From: Mesonia phycicola
GTDB taxonomy: Bacteria; Bacteroidota; Bacteroidia; Flavobacteriales; Flavobacteriaceae
Reading direction: 5' to 3'
NCBI RefSeq assembly: GCF_900141885.1
Contig: NZ_FQYY01000009.1
Coordinates: forward strand, 122,719-186,718
DNA: 64,000 bases
A model generated the notes under the pieces. It did no database searches and had not been told where the DNA came from. It worked only from the letters and a program-made list of their open reading frames with translations. Both the position numbers and the translations under genes were made by a program. Shown piece by piece: positions 38,358-47,206 of the stretch. Every line of letters starts with the position of its first letter. Position 1 is the stretch's first letter.

Positions 38358-39212
38358 ATGAATTATATGCTGAAACATTTAATTTCTTTCTTTCTAATGC
38401 TTTTTTTTCATCAACTTATCGTTTCTCAAAACGATAAAATTTATTTTGTTCAAAATTTGGACACGCTCAAAGATTATAAAATTCAATTTTCAGATAAAAG
38501 TGTGTTAATGCCTAACCTTCATGGTGGCGTTAATAAAGCTGAAATAGATTTTACTTTACAGCCTACTATTCAATATAGTTTTTATGAAGAATTGTTAGAA
38601 GAATCTAAGATTATTAATAATTTATATCAATTAAATGCAGAGCTTCAAAATGAAGAAGTATTTATTCAATCTCATAAAAAAGAATTTATAGAAATAAAAA
38701 CGAAGGGTATTTCTATTGTAAGAACTGAAAGCACAGGTGCAAACTTATATCTAATAAGAATTGATAATATAAATTTTAAAAAAATTGTAGGAGTAGAAAT
38801 TAAAATATCTAAAGGATTTAACACACCTGGATGGAGTTATAAAAATAAATCTAAAGGAAAAACTGTTGAAATTAGTTTGATGAAATTAGATAGCACATCT
38901 GTAGTTGCATTCGAGAATAAAATTATAGCGAATAAAGAAGAAGTAATTAATTTTGATGGTAATGGTTGGTTAAAGTTTGATTTGTCTGAAGAGAAAGTTT
39001 TAAATCCTAATACAAAATTTTTAGGTCTAATTATTTTTTCTAAAAATCGTATTACTTATAAAACAAGCCCAGCAAACTCAAATTCGGACCAGATATACAA
39101 AATGGATCCTGTTTTTGTTACTAAAAATTTTAGTAGAAAATTAGTGGGTTGGAAAATGAATAACGATTTAGATAGTTCTTTTATAAAATTTAAAATAATA
39201 CTAGAAAAATAA
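38358..39212 (+). CDS. Hypothetical secreted protein, B of a related pair
   Basis: Unrecognised 284-residue protein with a signal peptide (about residues 1-23, ending HQLIVSQ). The C-terminal half contains KKIVGVEIKISKGFNTPGWS and GWLKFDLSEEKVLNPNTKFLGLIIF, which line up in order and spacing with the corresponding part of gene A although identity is low. A weak family link is inferred from that and from the shared terminator. It could be an extracellular lectin-like or carbohydrate-binding domain, but there is no motif to prove it. It is followed by a terminator and a repeat. Confidence 0.7.
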   Translation: MNYMLKHLISFFLMLFFHQLIVSQNDKIYFVQNLDTLKDYKIQFSDKSVLMPNLHGGVNKAEIDFTLQPTIQYSFYEELLEESKIINNLYQLNAELQNEEVFIQSHKKEFIEIKTKGISIVRTESTGANLYLIRIDNINFKKIVGVEIKISKGFNTPGWSYKNKSKGKTVEISLMKLDSTSVVAFENKIIANKEEVINFDGNGWLKFDLSEEKVLNPNTKFLGLIIFSKNRITYKTSPANSNSDQIYKMDPVFVTKNFSRKLVGWKMNNDLDSSFIKFKIILEK

Positions 39213-39241
39213 AAAAAGCCCAATCAAACGATTGGGCTTTT
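39212..39241 (+). terminator. Terminator after gene B
   Basis: The same AAAAAAGCCCAATC-AAAC hairpin as at 38214; here only four T follow the stem before A-rich sequence. Confidence 0.85.
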
Positions 39242-39260
39242 AAAATAAATTTTCAAACTT

Positions 39261-39290
39261 GATGAGATGCTGAATCAAGTTCAGCATGAC
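39261..39290. repeat. Dispersed palindromic repeat, copy 3
   Basis: The first 30 nt match copies 1 and 2; the tail differs after GCATGAC. Orientation is the same. It lies between gene B and the 3' end of gcvP. Confidence 0.9.
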
Positions 39291-39315
39291 AATTTAATAC
39301 ATTGTCAAATCTGTT

Positions 39316-42165
39316 TTATTCCGCATCCATATAAGTTTCAATAGGCTCGCACGTACACATTAAGTTACGGTCACCAAAAGCATCGTCTACACGTCTTACC
39401 GATGGCCAGAATTTATTATCTGCAACATAAGGTAATGGGAAGGCTGCTTGCTGGCGAGAATACGGTAAATCCCATTCATTAGCAGTAAGCATTTCCATAG
39501 TATGTGGTGCATTTTTTAGCAGATTGTTTTCTTGGTCTTCAATAGCATCAATCTCTTCTTTTATAGAGTTTAATGCATCACAAAAACGATCTAATTCTGC
39601 TTTGCTTTCACTTTCTGTTGGTTCAATCATCATTGTTCCTGCCACTGGGAAAGAAACGGTTGGTGAATGGAAACCATAATCTATTAAACGCTTTGCTATA
39701 TCTACTACTTCAATTCCTTTTTCTTTAAAAGGTCTTAAATCTAAAATCATTTCGTGTGCAGCTCTTCCTCTTTCTCCAGAGTAAAGTGTTGCAAAATGAT
39801 TGCTTAGACGTTCTTTTATATAGTTAGCATTTAAAATTGCGTGTTCTGTAGAAGATTTTAATCCTTTAGGGCCTAACATAGAAATGTAAGCGTAAGAGAT
39901 TAAACATACTAAAGAAGAACCCCAAGGAGCTGCAGAAATTGCAGAAATTGCATTTTCTCCCCCTGTTTTAATTACTGGGTTACTTGGTAAAAATGGCACT
40001 AGTTGTTCTGCTACACAAATTGGTCCTACACCTGGTCCACCACCACCGTGAGGTATAGCAAAGGTTTTGTGTAAGTTTAGGTGACAAACATCTGCTCCAA
40101 TTCTACCAGGATTGGTTAACCCTACTTGAGCATTCATATTAGCTCCATCCATATAAACTTGACCTCCATTGTCATGAATAATTTGAGTAATCTCTCTAAT
40201 AGAAGACTCAAATACACCGTGCGTAGATGGGTAAGTAACCATTAACGCAGAAAGGTTGTCTTTATATTTAATTGCTTTTTCTCGAAGATCATCTAAATCT
40301 ATATTTCCTTTATCGGTAGATTTAGTTACAATAACTTTCATTCCAGCCATTACTGCACTTGCAGGGTTAGTACCGTGTGCAGAAGATGGAATTAAACAAA
40401 TATTTCTGTGGTGATCTCCTCTAGATTCGTGATAAGCTTTAATTACCATTAATCCAGCAAATTCTCCTTGCGCTCCAGAGTTAGGCTGAAGTGAAGTTGC
40501 TGCAAAACCAGTAATTTCTGTTAATTGATCTTCTAGTCTTTTTAATACTTCTTGGTATCCTGCTGCTTGTTCTACAGGAACAAATGGATGAATATTTCCC
40601 CATTGTGGGTAACTTAACGGAAGCATTTCTGAAGCTGCATTCAACTTCATTGTACAAGAACCTAAAGAAATCATAGAATGGTTTAATGATAAATCTTTAC
40701 GTTCTAATCTTTTAATGTAACGCATCAATTCTGTTTCTGAATGGTACAGATTGAAAACATCGTTGGTTAAAAAGTCTGTATCTCTAGAAACAGAAGTGTT
40801 ATCTAATACACTTTTCTCTAAACTTGTTATTTTAATAGAAGCTTTACCTGCTACGTGAGCAAAAACAGCAATAATATTGTTTAGGTCGTTTAAAGAAGTA
40901 GCTTCGTGTATAGAGATAGAAACAGTTTCTGCATCTGGGTAGTAGAAATTAATTTCACTAGCTTCTGCAACTTCTTTAATTTTTTCTGGATTAGCTTTTA
41001 TTTGAATAGTATCAAAATAAGTTTCATTAGTTTGATAGTAGCCTAATTCTTCTAATGCATTTGCTAACTCTACGGTAGAGCGGTGTACTTTATTAGCAAT
41101 ATGAGTTAAGCCTTTTGGGCCGTGATATACAGCATACATACCTGCCATTACAGCTAAAAGTACCTGCGCAGTACAAATGTTAGAAGTAGCTTTATCTCTT
41201 TTAATGTGTTGTTCACGCGTTTGTAGCGCCATTCTCAACGCAGAGTTTCCATTTTTATCTTTGGTAACTCCAATAATTCTACCAGGGATGTTTCTTTTAT
41301 ACTCCTCTTTGGTTGCAAAATAAGCAGCGTGCGGTCCGCCGTAACCTAACGGAATACCAAAACGTTGTGTAGTACCTACTACTACATCTGCACCAAACTC
41401 ACCAGGAGCACGAAGTTTTACTAAACTTAAAATATCTGCAGCAAAAGCAGTTTTAATTCCTGCATCTTTTGCTTTTTGCACAAACCCAGCATAATCATAT
41501 ACTTTACCAGAAGCTCCAGGGTATTGTACTAATGCTCCAAAAAAGTCTGAAGAAAAATCAAATTCTTCGTGATTACCAATAACTAGTTCAATTTCTAATG
41601 GATTAGCTCTAGTTTCTAATAAAGAAAGTGTTTGTGGTAAAACATCTTCAGAAACAAAAAACTTAACTACCTTATTTTTCTTTTGAACTCTATCTCTAAC
41701 AGAATATAAAAGCGTCATTGCTTCTGCAGCTGCAGTAGACTCATCTAGTAAAGAGGCGTTAGCAAGCTCTAAACCAGTAAGATCTACAATCATGGTTTGG
41801 AAGTTAAGTAAAGCTTCTAACCTACCTTGAGCTATTTCTGCTTGATAAGGAGTATATGCGGTATACCAACCCGGATTTTCAAAAATATTTCTTTGAATAA
41901 CTGGAGGGATAATTGCTTGGTGGTAACCTAAACCAATATAGGTTTTAAAAACCTTATTTTTACTGGCTAATTTAGTAATGTGTTCTAAATATTCTTGCTC
42001 ACTTAAGGCTGCTGGAAGATTTAATTCTTTTTCTAGCTTAATGTCATCAGGTAAGGTTTCGTAAATCAATTGATCTAGTGAATCTACCTTAATAGTTTGA
42101 AGCATTTCTGAAATGTTCTCAGGTCTTGGCCCTATGTGTCTTAATGCGAAAGAATCTGTGTTCAT
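39316..42165 (-). CDS. gcvP: Glycine dehydrogenase (decarboxylating), P-protein of the glycine cleavage system
   Basis: PLP-dependent decarboxylase that starts glycine cleavage, 949 residues, the single-chain form containing both the N- and C-terminal halves. It begins [20 protein letters not shown], the usual bacterial N-terminus. The PLP-binding Lys700 lies in [20 protein letters not shown], and [19 protein letters not shown] and the end-region [15 protein letters not shown] are conserved. The T- and H-protein genes are not in the window. A promoter-like CAAAAATA box (TATTTTTG on the minus strand) lies at 42197-42204. Confidence 0.97.
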   Translation of the reverse strand: MNTDSFALRHIGPRPENISEMLQTIKVDSLDQLIYETLPDDIKLEKELNLPAALSEQEYLEHITKLASKNKVFKTYIGLGYHQAIIPPVIQRNIFENPGWYTAYTPYQAEIAQGRLEALLNFQTMIVDLTGLELANASLLDESTAAAEAMTLLYSVRDRVQKKNKVVKFFVSEDVLPQTLSLLETRANPLEIELVIGNHEEFDFSSDFFGALVQYPGASGKVYDYAGFVQKAKDAGIKTAFAADILSLVKLRAPGEFGADVVVGTTQRFGIPLGYGGPHAAYFATKEEYKRNIPGRIIGVTKDKNGNSALRMALQTREQHIKRDKATSNICTAQVLLAVMAGMYAVYHGPKGLTHIANKVHRSTVELANALEELGYYQTNETYFDTIQIKANPEKIKEVAEASEINFYYPDAETVSISIHEATSLNDLNNIIAVFAHVAGKASIKITSLEKSVLDNTSVSRDTDFLTNDVFNLYHSETELMRYIKRLERKDLSLNHSMISLGSCTMKLNAASEMLPLSYPQWGNIHPFVPVEQAAGYQEVLKRLEDQLTEITGFAATSLQPNSGAQGEFAGLMVIKAYHESRGDHHRNICLIPSSAHGTNPASAVMAGMKVIVTKSTDKGNIDLDDLREKAIKYKDNLSALMVTYPSTHGVFESSIREITQIIHDNGGQVYMDGANMNAQVGLTNPGRIGADVCHLNLHKTFAIPHGGGGPGVGPICVAEQLVPFLPSNPVIKTGGENAISAISAAPWGSSLVCLISYAYISMLGPKGLKSSTEHAILNANYIKERLSNHFATLYSGERGRAAHEMILDLRPFKEKGIEVVDIAKRLIDYGFHSPTVSFPVAGTMMIEPTESESKAELDRFCDALNSIKEEIDAIEDQENNLLKNAPHTMEMLTANEWDLPYSRQQAAFPLPYVADNKFWPSVRRVDDAFGDRNLMCTCEPIETYMDAE

Positions 42166-42404
42166 TAGCTTTTAAAATTGTTGTGATTGTGGTGTGCAAA
42201 AATACAATTTTTAAGTTGATTTTTTGTGGAAGTTATTCACTTTCATAATAGATTTGTTGACAATTTTTATAGCATCTTGATAAGATATTTCATATTCACC
42301 AAAAAAAATATCAATTTTGAATGCTAAATTGAATTTTTTTAAATTGAATTAATTTGTAGTAAAGGAATAATAAAGTCTTTATTACGTTCTTTTACTTTTA
42401 TTGC

Positions 42405-43223
42405 ATGCGAGTTTTTACCAATCTTTTAAAATTTTATTTAGATAGCAGTATTCATGTTGCTCTGGCTGTTTGTGCATTAACTTTAACGACGGGTTTTTTT
42501 CTAGAAGCTGATATTACACCAATACTAATAGGTTTTATTTTTTTTAGCACCATTACAGGTTATAATTTCGTGAAATATGCAGGTATAGCAAGACTTCATC
42601 ATATAAGCTTAACAAAGCATTTAAGAGCTATTCAGTTATTTTCTTTACTGTGTTTTATAGCGTTGGTATATTTTACCATTCATCAAAAAATTACGGTTTT
42701 AATAATTACTGCGCTACTTGGTTTGTTTACTACATTATATGCAATACCTTTTTTGCCAAACCATAAAAATTTAAGAAGTTTAAAATCTATTAAAGTTTTT
42801 ATTATAGCATTGGTTTGGGCTGGTACCACGGTTTGGTTACCTTTAAAAAACTGGGAAATGTTATTTTCTTGGGGAGTAATATTTCATTTTATACAAATTT
42901 TTGTTTTTGTACTTGCGGTGATGATACCTTTTGAAATTAGAGATTTAAATTACGATCACGTAGAGTTAGGTACAATACCGCAATTAATAGGGGAGAATAA
43001 CACGAAAAAAATAGGTTATTTTTTACTTGTTCTTTTTATGTTGTTGGGGCTTTTTTTAAATAGTAGTGCAACTGTAGTAATGCCAACGTTATTTATAACA
43101 ATTGTTTTAGGAGGATTTATTTACTACGGAAATAAAAAACAATCTAAATATTATGCTTCATTTTGGGTAGAAGCAGTACCAATTTATTGGTTGTTTTTTT
43201 TGTGGATAGGGAGTTTGTTTTAA
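42405..43223 (+). CDS. UbiA-like integral membrane protein lacking the first Asp motif
   Basis: Membrane protein of 272 residues with about 8 hydrophobic segments in the pattern of UbiA prenyltransferases. The second Asp-rich motif is recognisable in PFEIRDLNYDHVELGTIPQL, followed by the typical IG...KKIGY. The first motif (NDxxDxxxD in active enzymes) would fall around TGYNFVKYAGIARLH, where the Asp residues are missing. It is therefore probably not a conventional prenyltransferase. Its stop codon shares a TTAA with that of the convergent zinc-finger gene. Confidence 0.7.
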   Translation: MRVFTNLLKFYLDSSIHVALAVCALTLTTGFFLEADITPILIGFIFFSTITGYNFVKYAGIARLHHISLTKHLRAIQLFSLLCFIALVYFTIHQKITVLIITALLGLFTTLYAIPFLPNHKNLRSLKSIKVFIIALVWAGTTVWLPLKNWEMLFSWGVIFHFIQIFVFVLAVMIPFEIRDLNYDHVELGTIPQLIGENNTKKIGYFLLVLFMLLGLFLNSSATVVMPTLFITIVLGGFIYYGNKKQSKYYASFWVEAVPIYWLFFLWIGSLF

Positions 43224-43480
43224 GATTTTAAATTTTCTTTCAGTAGTTTTTTAAACTCTATAATTTCTTCTTCTTTTAGAGTTTCTAATTTAGCTTTTTT
43301 ACAAAGCTCTGTAAGTTTTGTATTACGTAAAGAATATTCTCTGCATTTAGGGCATTTTTCTAAATGCTCTGCTATCTCTTGCTCTTCCCATTTTTCAGCT
43401 TCATTATATTGAGCTTTATCGCAAAGGCAGTTAACCTCAAGACATTTGCTTAAAGGTTTATTATATTTCTCAAAACTCAT
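43220..43480 (-). CDS. Soluble zinc-finger protein, putative anti-sigma factor
   Basis: Small 86-residue protein with a ZAS-type signature HLEKCPKC (His39, Cys43, Cys46) and an upstream CLEVNCLC cluster (Cys13, Cys18, Cys20), then a charged Lys/Glu-rich helix to the end. It lacks a membrane segment, so it would be a cytoplasmic anti-sigma factor rather than a membrane-bound one. It starts 1 nt after the stop of the sigma factor gene, which makes a regulatory partnership the natural reading. Which signal it senses (zinc, thiols) is inferred only. Confidence 0.7.
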   Translation of the reverse strand: MSFEKYNKPLSKCLEVNCLCDKAQYNEAEKWEEQEIAEHLEKCPKCREYSLRNTKLTELCKKAKLETLKEEEIIEFKKLLKENLKS

Positions 43481-43481
43481 A

Positions 43482-44042
43482 TTATTTTAACCATTTTTCT
43501 TCCATACATTCTGCCAAAGCAGTTCTTGCACGGTGAATAATTACCCATAGATTAGACGCAGAGATACCAAATTCATTACAAATAACTTCTGTATCAAAGT
43601 TATCTATTGTTTTCATCTTAAAAATTTGGGCGTGTTTGGGGTTTATTTTATCAAGACAATTATATATAGCTGCCCCTAATTCATTGTTTACCAGTTCGTC
43701 TTCTGCAGACTGCTCAAAGTTATCTGCTACCTTTTCTTCTAGCCATTCTCCTTCGTGATCTCCATCTGTGTAATTTATTTTAACTTCTGCTTGCCCTTTT
43801 TTAGAATTTATTTTTCTGTAATGATCAATAATTTTTCTTTTTAAAATAGAAATAAGCCATGTACGTTCTGTAGCTTCGCCTTTAAAATATTTCATAGAGC
43901 GTAAGCCAGCTAAAAAAGTTTCAGAGATAAGATCTTTTGCAACCTCTCTATCGTTTACTCTAACTATGGCATAATTAAATAGATAATGAGAATAAGAGTC
44001 TACCCATTTATCTGGATTAATTTGATGTGTGTTTTCTGCCAT
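43482..44042 (-). CDS. ECF-type sigma-70 family RNA polymerase sigma factor
   Basis: Alternative sigma factor of 186 residues. Region 2 runs over SHYLFNYAIVRVNDREVAKDLISETFLAGL and ERTWLISILKRKIIDHYRK. Region 4 is near the C-terminus, CNEFGISASNLWVIIHRARTAL, with the helix-turn-helix recognition helix. An acidic linker of about 40 residues joins them. A longer start at 44084 (MCIICNFIANLRLF...) is possible but the ATG giving MAENTHQINPDKWVDSY fits the family better. The zinc-finger gene follows 1 nt later. Confidence 0.85.
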   Translation of the reverse strand: MAENTHQINPDKWVDSYSHYLFNYAIVRVNDREVAKDLISETFLAGLRSMKYFKGEATERTWLISILKRKIIDHYRKINSKKGQAEVKINYTDGDHEGEWLEEKVADNFEQSAEDELVNNELGAAIYNCLDKINPKHAQIFKMKTIDNFDTEVICNEFGISASNLWVIIHRARTALAECMEEKWLK

Positions 44043-44120
44043 GAATAAACGTAAGTTTGCGATAAAATTACAAATAATACACAAGCTTCTCTTTTTATTA
44101 AATGTGAAAAAAATCTTAAA

Positions 44121-45359
44121 ATGAATCAGCTATTAATTATTGGTTACGTTTGGCCTGAGCCAAATTCATCTGCAGCCGGCAGTAGAATGCTACAACTTAT
44201 AGAGTTATTTTTGCAAAAACAATGGAAAATTACTTATGCTAGTCCTGCAAAAGAAAGCGAATTTGCTATAGATTTAAAAGATTATGGCGTTGAGGTTAAA
44301 AAGATAAAAACCAATAGCGCAACATTTGATGATTTTATAAAAGAGCTACAGCCACAAGCAGTAATGTTTGATAGGTTTATGATGGAAGAACAATTTGGTT
44401 GGAGAGTGGCAGAAAATTGCCCAGATGCAATTAGAATTTTAGATACAGAAGATCTTCATTTTTTTAGAAAAGCACGTCACGAAGCGGTAAAGAAAAATAG
44501 AGATTTACAAAAAGAAGATTTACACACAGATGAAGCAAAAAGAGAAATTGCAAGTATATTAAGGTGTGATATGTCTTTAATTATTTCTGAAGCAGAGCAT
44601 CAATTGTTAACCAACACTTTTCAGGTAAATTCTAATTTATTACATTATATCCCGTTACTAACACCAACTTTAAGTGAAAAAGAGCAGGAAAGCTTGAAGA
44701 CTTTTGAAGAAAGAAAAGACTTTATATTTATAGGTAATTTTTTGCATCAGCCCAATTGGGATGCTGTTCTTTATTTAAAAAGTAAAGTTTGGCCACTTAT
44801 TAAAAAACAACTGCCGCAAGCAAATTTAAATATATACGGAGCGTATGCCTCTCAAAAAGTAGAGCAGTTACATAACCAAAAAGAGGGATTTTTAATTAAA
44901 GGTAGAGCTGTAAATGCCAAAGACGAATTACAAAAAGCACGAGTATTATTAGCTCCGTTAAGGTTTGGTGCTGGTATTAAAGGTAAATTTATAGATGCAA
45001 TGCTTGTTGGTACGCCAAGTATTACCACAACTATTGGTGCAGAAGGTATTTGTGGAACTTACCCTTGGGCAGGAGAAATTGCAAACAAAGATGAGTGTAT
45101 AGCTAAAGAAGCTGTGAAAATTTATGAAAAACCTAAACGATGGAAGCTCGCCCAGCAAAACGGGTTTTCTATTTTAGAGCGTAGATTTCAAAAAGAACAT
45201 TTTTCTTCCGCTTTTTGGGATAAAGTAACAGAGGTAAAAGAGAACCTAAAAAAACATAGAAGTCAAAATTTTATTGGTGCTATGTTAATGCATCACACAT
45301 TAAAAAGTACAAAATATATGTCTATGTGGATAGAAACTAAAAACAAACTGAAAGATTAA
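44121..45359 (+). CDS. Glycosyltransferase with GT-B fold (GT4-like)
   Basis: 412-residue protein with the C-terminal GT4 donor-binding half: IFIGNFLHQPNWDAVLYL (about 200-217), VLLAPLRFGAGIKGKFIDAM and GTPSITTTIGAEGICG, containing the conserved Glu that binds the nucleotide sugar. The N-terminal half begins LLIIGYVWPEPNSSAAGSRM. No membrane segments. It lies 4 nt upstream of hemW, so the two may be co-transcribed without being functionally related. Donor and acceptor are unknown. Confidence 0.8.
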   Translation: MNQLLIIGYVWPEPNSSAAGSRMLQLIELFLQKQWKITYASPAKESEFAIDLKDYGVEVKKIKTNSATFDDFIKELQPQAVMFDRFMMEEQFGWRVAENCPDAIRILDTEDLHFFRKARHEAVKKNRDLQKEDLHTDEAKREIASILRCDMSLIISEAEHQLLTNTFQVNSNLLHYIPLLTPTLSEKEQESLKTFEERKDFIFIGNFLHQPNWDAVLYLKSKVWPLIKKQLPQANLNIYGAYASQKVEQLHNQKEGFLIKGRAVNAKDELQKARVLLAPLRFGAGIKGKFIDAMLVGTPSITTTIGAEGICGTYPWAGEIANKDECIAKEAVKIYEKPKRWKLAQQNGFSILERRFQKEHFSSAFWDKVTEVKENLKKHRSQNFIGAMLMHHTLKSTKYMSMWIETKNKLKD

Positions 45360-45363
45360 TAGT

Positions 45364-46488
45364 ATGTCTGGTATTTATATACACATTCCGTTTTGTAAAC
45401 AAGCTTGTCATTACTGTGATTTTCATTTTTCTACCTCTTTAAAAAAGAAAGAAGAGTTAGTAGAGGCTTTGCTTATAGAACTTAAGCTTCGAAAGAAAGA
45501 AAATGTAGGAGAAGTAGCAACTATTTATTTTGGAGGAGGTACCCCTAGTTTACTTTCTTTAGAAGAAATAAATACAATTTTAAATGAAGTTTTTCATCTT
45601 TATCCCGTTATAGATAATCCAGAAATTACATTAGAAGCAAATCCAGATGATTTAACAGAAGAGGTAATTAAAAATTTAGCTGCATCTAGAATTAATAGAT
45701 TAAGTATTGGTGTGCAATCTTTTTTTGAAGAAGATTTAAAGTTAATGAATCGTGCTCATAATGCAGAAGAAGCTTTAGTATCTATAGAGTTAGCAACGCA
45801 GTACTTCAACAATATTTCTATAGATTTAATTTACGGTATACCAGACATGAGTAATGAGCGGTGGCGAGAGAATTTAACCATTGCTTTAGGTTTAGGTGTG
45901 CCGCACATTTCTAGTTACGCCTTAACTGTAGAGCCTAAAACTGCTCTTAAAAAAATGATTGAAACAGGTAAAGTAAAACCTGTTGAAGAAGATTTAGCTA
46001 AATCTCATTTTGAAATACTGATAACAACCCTAGAAGAGGCTGGTTTTATAAATTATGAATTTTCAAACTTTGGGAAACCGAATTATTTTTCTAAGAATAA
46101 TACAGCATATTGGTTAGGGAAACCATATTTAGGCATTGGTCCTTCTGCACATAGTTTTAATGGAGAGCACCGTAGTTGGAATATAAGTAATAATGCAAAG
46201 TATATAAAAAGTATTTTTCAAGAAGAGCTCCCTTCTCAAGTAGAAGAGTTGAGTGTAGTAGATAGGTATAATGAATATGTAATGACAAGGTTACGCACGC
46301 AGTTTGGAGTAAATTTAGCCGAAATTGAAAATCTATTTGGAAAAAAATTAGCGACTTATTTTAAGAAAGAAGCGCAAGTTTTTTATGATAAAGAATTATT
46401 ACAAGAAGAAAACCACAAGATTTTAATAACTAAAAAAGGAAAGTTTTTAAGTGATGGTATTGCTGCAGATTTGTTTTATGTAGAATAG
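45364..46488 (+). CDS. hemW: Radical SAM heme chaperone HemW
   Basis: Radical-SAM protein of the coproporphyrinogen III oxidase-like HemW group, 374 residues, now known to bind and insert heme rather than to oxidise coproporphyrinogen. The cluster motif CKQACHYC (CX3CX2C, Cys11, 15, 18) is at the N-terminus in IYIHIPFCKQACHYCDFHF. TIYFGGGTPSLL, NRLSIGVQSF and GIGPSAHSF are family blocks. Real oxygen-independent HemN has a longer N-terminus, which is absent here. It ends 60 nt before the structured element. Confidence 0.9.
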   Translation: MSGIYIHIPFCKQACHYCDFHFSTSLKKKEELVEALLIELKLRKKENVGEVATIYFGGGTPSLLSLEEINTILNEVFHLYPVIDNPEITLEANPDDLTEEVIKNLAASRINRLSIGVQSFFEEDLKLMNRAHNAEEALVSIELATQYFNNISIDLIYGIPDMSNERWRENLTIALGLGVPHISSYALTVEPKTALKKMIETGKVKPVEEDLAKSHFEILITTLEEAGFINYEFSNFGKPNYFSKNNTAYWLGKPYLGIGPSAHSFNGEHRSWNISNNAKYIKSIFQEELPSQVEELSVVDRYNEYVMTRLRTQFGVNLAEIENLFGKKLATYFKKEAQVFYDKELLQEENHKILITKKGKFLSDGIAADLFYVE

Positions 46489-46548
46489 TTTTTTAGTTGG
46501 GAGTTTGTTAGTTTTTTAGTAAGCTGTGTTTGATATTTACTCATCAAC

Positions 46549-46658
46549 GCGTTAGGGATGGAGGCATTTGTTGAAGCTCTTTTTATTTTACTTTTCTCGT
46601 TATGTAAAAGTAAAATAAAAAAGCGACTGCCGAGAGCCCGTCCCGGCAGGGAACGCCC
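46549..46658. repeat. Structured intergenic element, three-stem fold
   Basis: A 110-bp block between convergent genes. Its ends GCGTT and AACGC can pair (46549-46553 with 46652-46656). Inside are a long hairpin of about 19 bp (46576-46595 with 46606-46624, one bulge, loop CTCGTTATGT) and a second hairpin CTGCCG/CGGCAG (46627-46632 with 46644-46649). It starts GCGTTAGGGAT and ends GGGAACGCCC, which I recall as the borders of a widespread flavobacterial intergenic repeat; that recollection is not a database check. Only one copy is in the window. Confidence 0.7.
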
Positions 46659-46661
46659 AAA

Positions 46662-47123
46662 TTATTTTTCTAAAATTTTAGCTACTTCTGCATTTACAAA
46701 CTCTAAAAATTGCTCGTCTTCTGCTGTAAAGGGATCTATGGTGTTAGAGTCAATATCTATTTGGCCAATATTTTCTCCATTTACAAATAACGGAATTACA
46801 ATTTCTGCTTTTACAGTAATGCTGCACGCAATGTAATTGTCTTGTGCTTTTACATCTGGTACTACAAAATTGGCGTTAGACTCAGCTACTTGTCCGCAAA
46901 TACCTTTTCCAAAAGGGATAATGGTGTGGTCTGTTGGTTCACCTGCGTAAGAGCTAAGTTTTAATTCGTTTTTATCTCCGTTTTTAAAATAGAAACCTAC
47001 CCAATTGTAGTATTCTATATTATTACGTAGGGTATTGCAAATTTCTTCTAAACGGTGTTCTACAGAAAGTTGCTCTTGCGCTAAAATTTTAATTACTTCT
47101 GGTTTTAATTTTTCAAGATTCAT
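46662..47123 (-). CDS. msrC: GAF-domain free methionine-(R)-sulfoxide reductase
   Basis: Single-GAF-domain enzyme of 153 residues that reduces free Met-(R)-sulfoxide. Two Cys of the family are visible: Cys76 in GKGICGQVAES and catalytic Cys100 in DNYIACSITVKAEIVIPL. The third (resolving) Cys of some members, ten residues after Cys76, is Asn here. The N-terminus has EYYNWVGFYFKNGD and the C-terminus IGQIDIDSNTIDPFTAEDE, as in the family. It is convergent with hemW across the structured element. Confidence 0.86.
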   Translation of the reverse strand: MNLEKLKPEVIKILAQEQLSVEHRLEEICNTLRNNIEYYNWVGFYFKNGDKNELKLSSYAGEPTDHTIIPFGKGICGQVAESNANFVVPDVKAQDNYIACSITVKAEIVIPLFVNGENIGQIDIDSNTIDPFTAEDEQFLEFVNAEVAKILEK

Positions 47124-47206
47124 TGCTATATTTTTTAGGCAAAAGTATTTAATATTTAAGAAAAAAGAATACTTATTTACATAACTTTGTGCTAGTTAAA
47201 TCTGCT

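Noticed and set aside
42166..42404. Glycine riboswitch upstream of gcvP
   Set aside because: No tandem aptamer-like conserved core was seen in the 239 nt; only a -7-like box is recognisable.
46558..46836. Plus-strand ORF of 92 residues
   Set aside because: It runs through the structured element and antisense to msrC; the composition is not protein-like.
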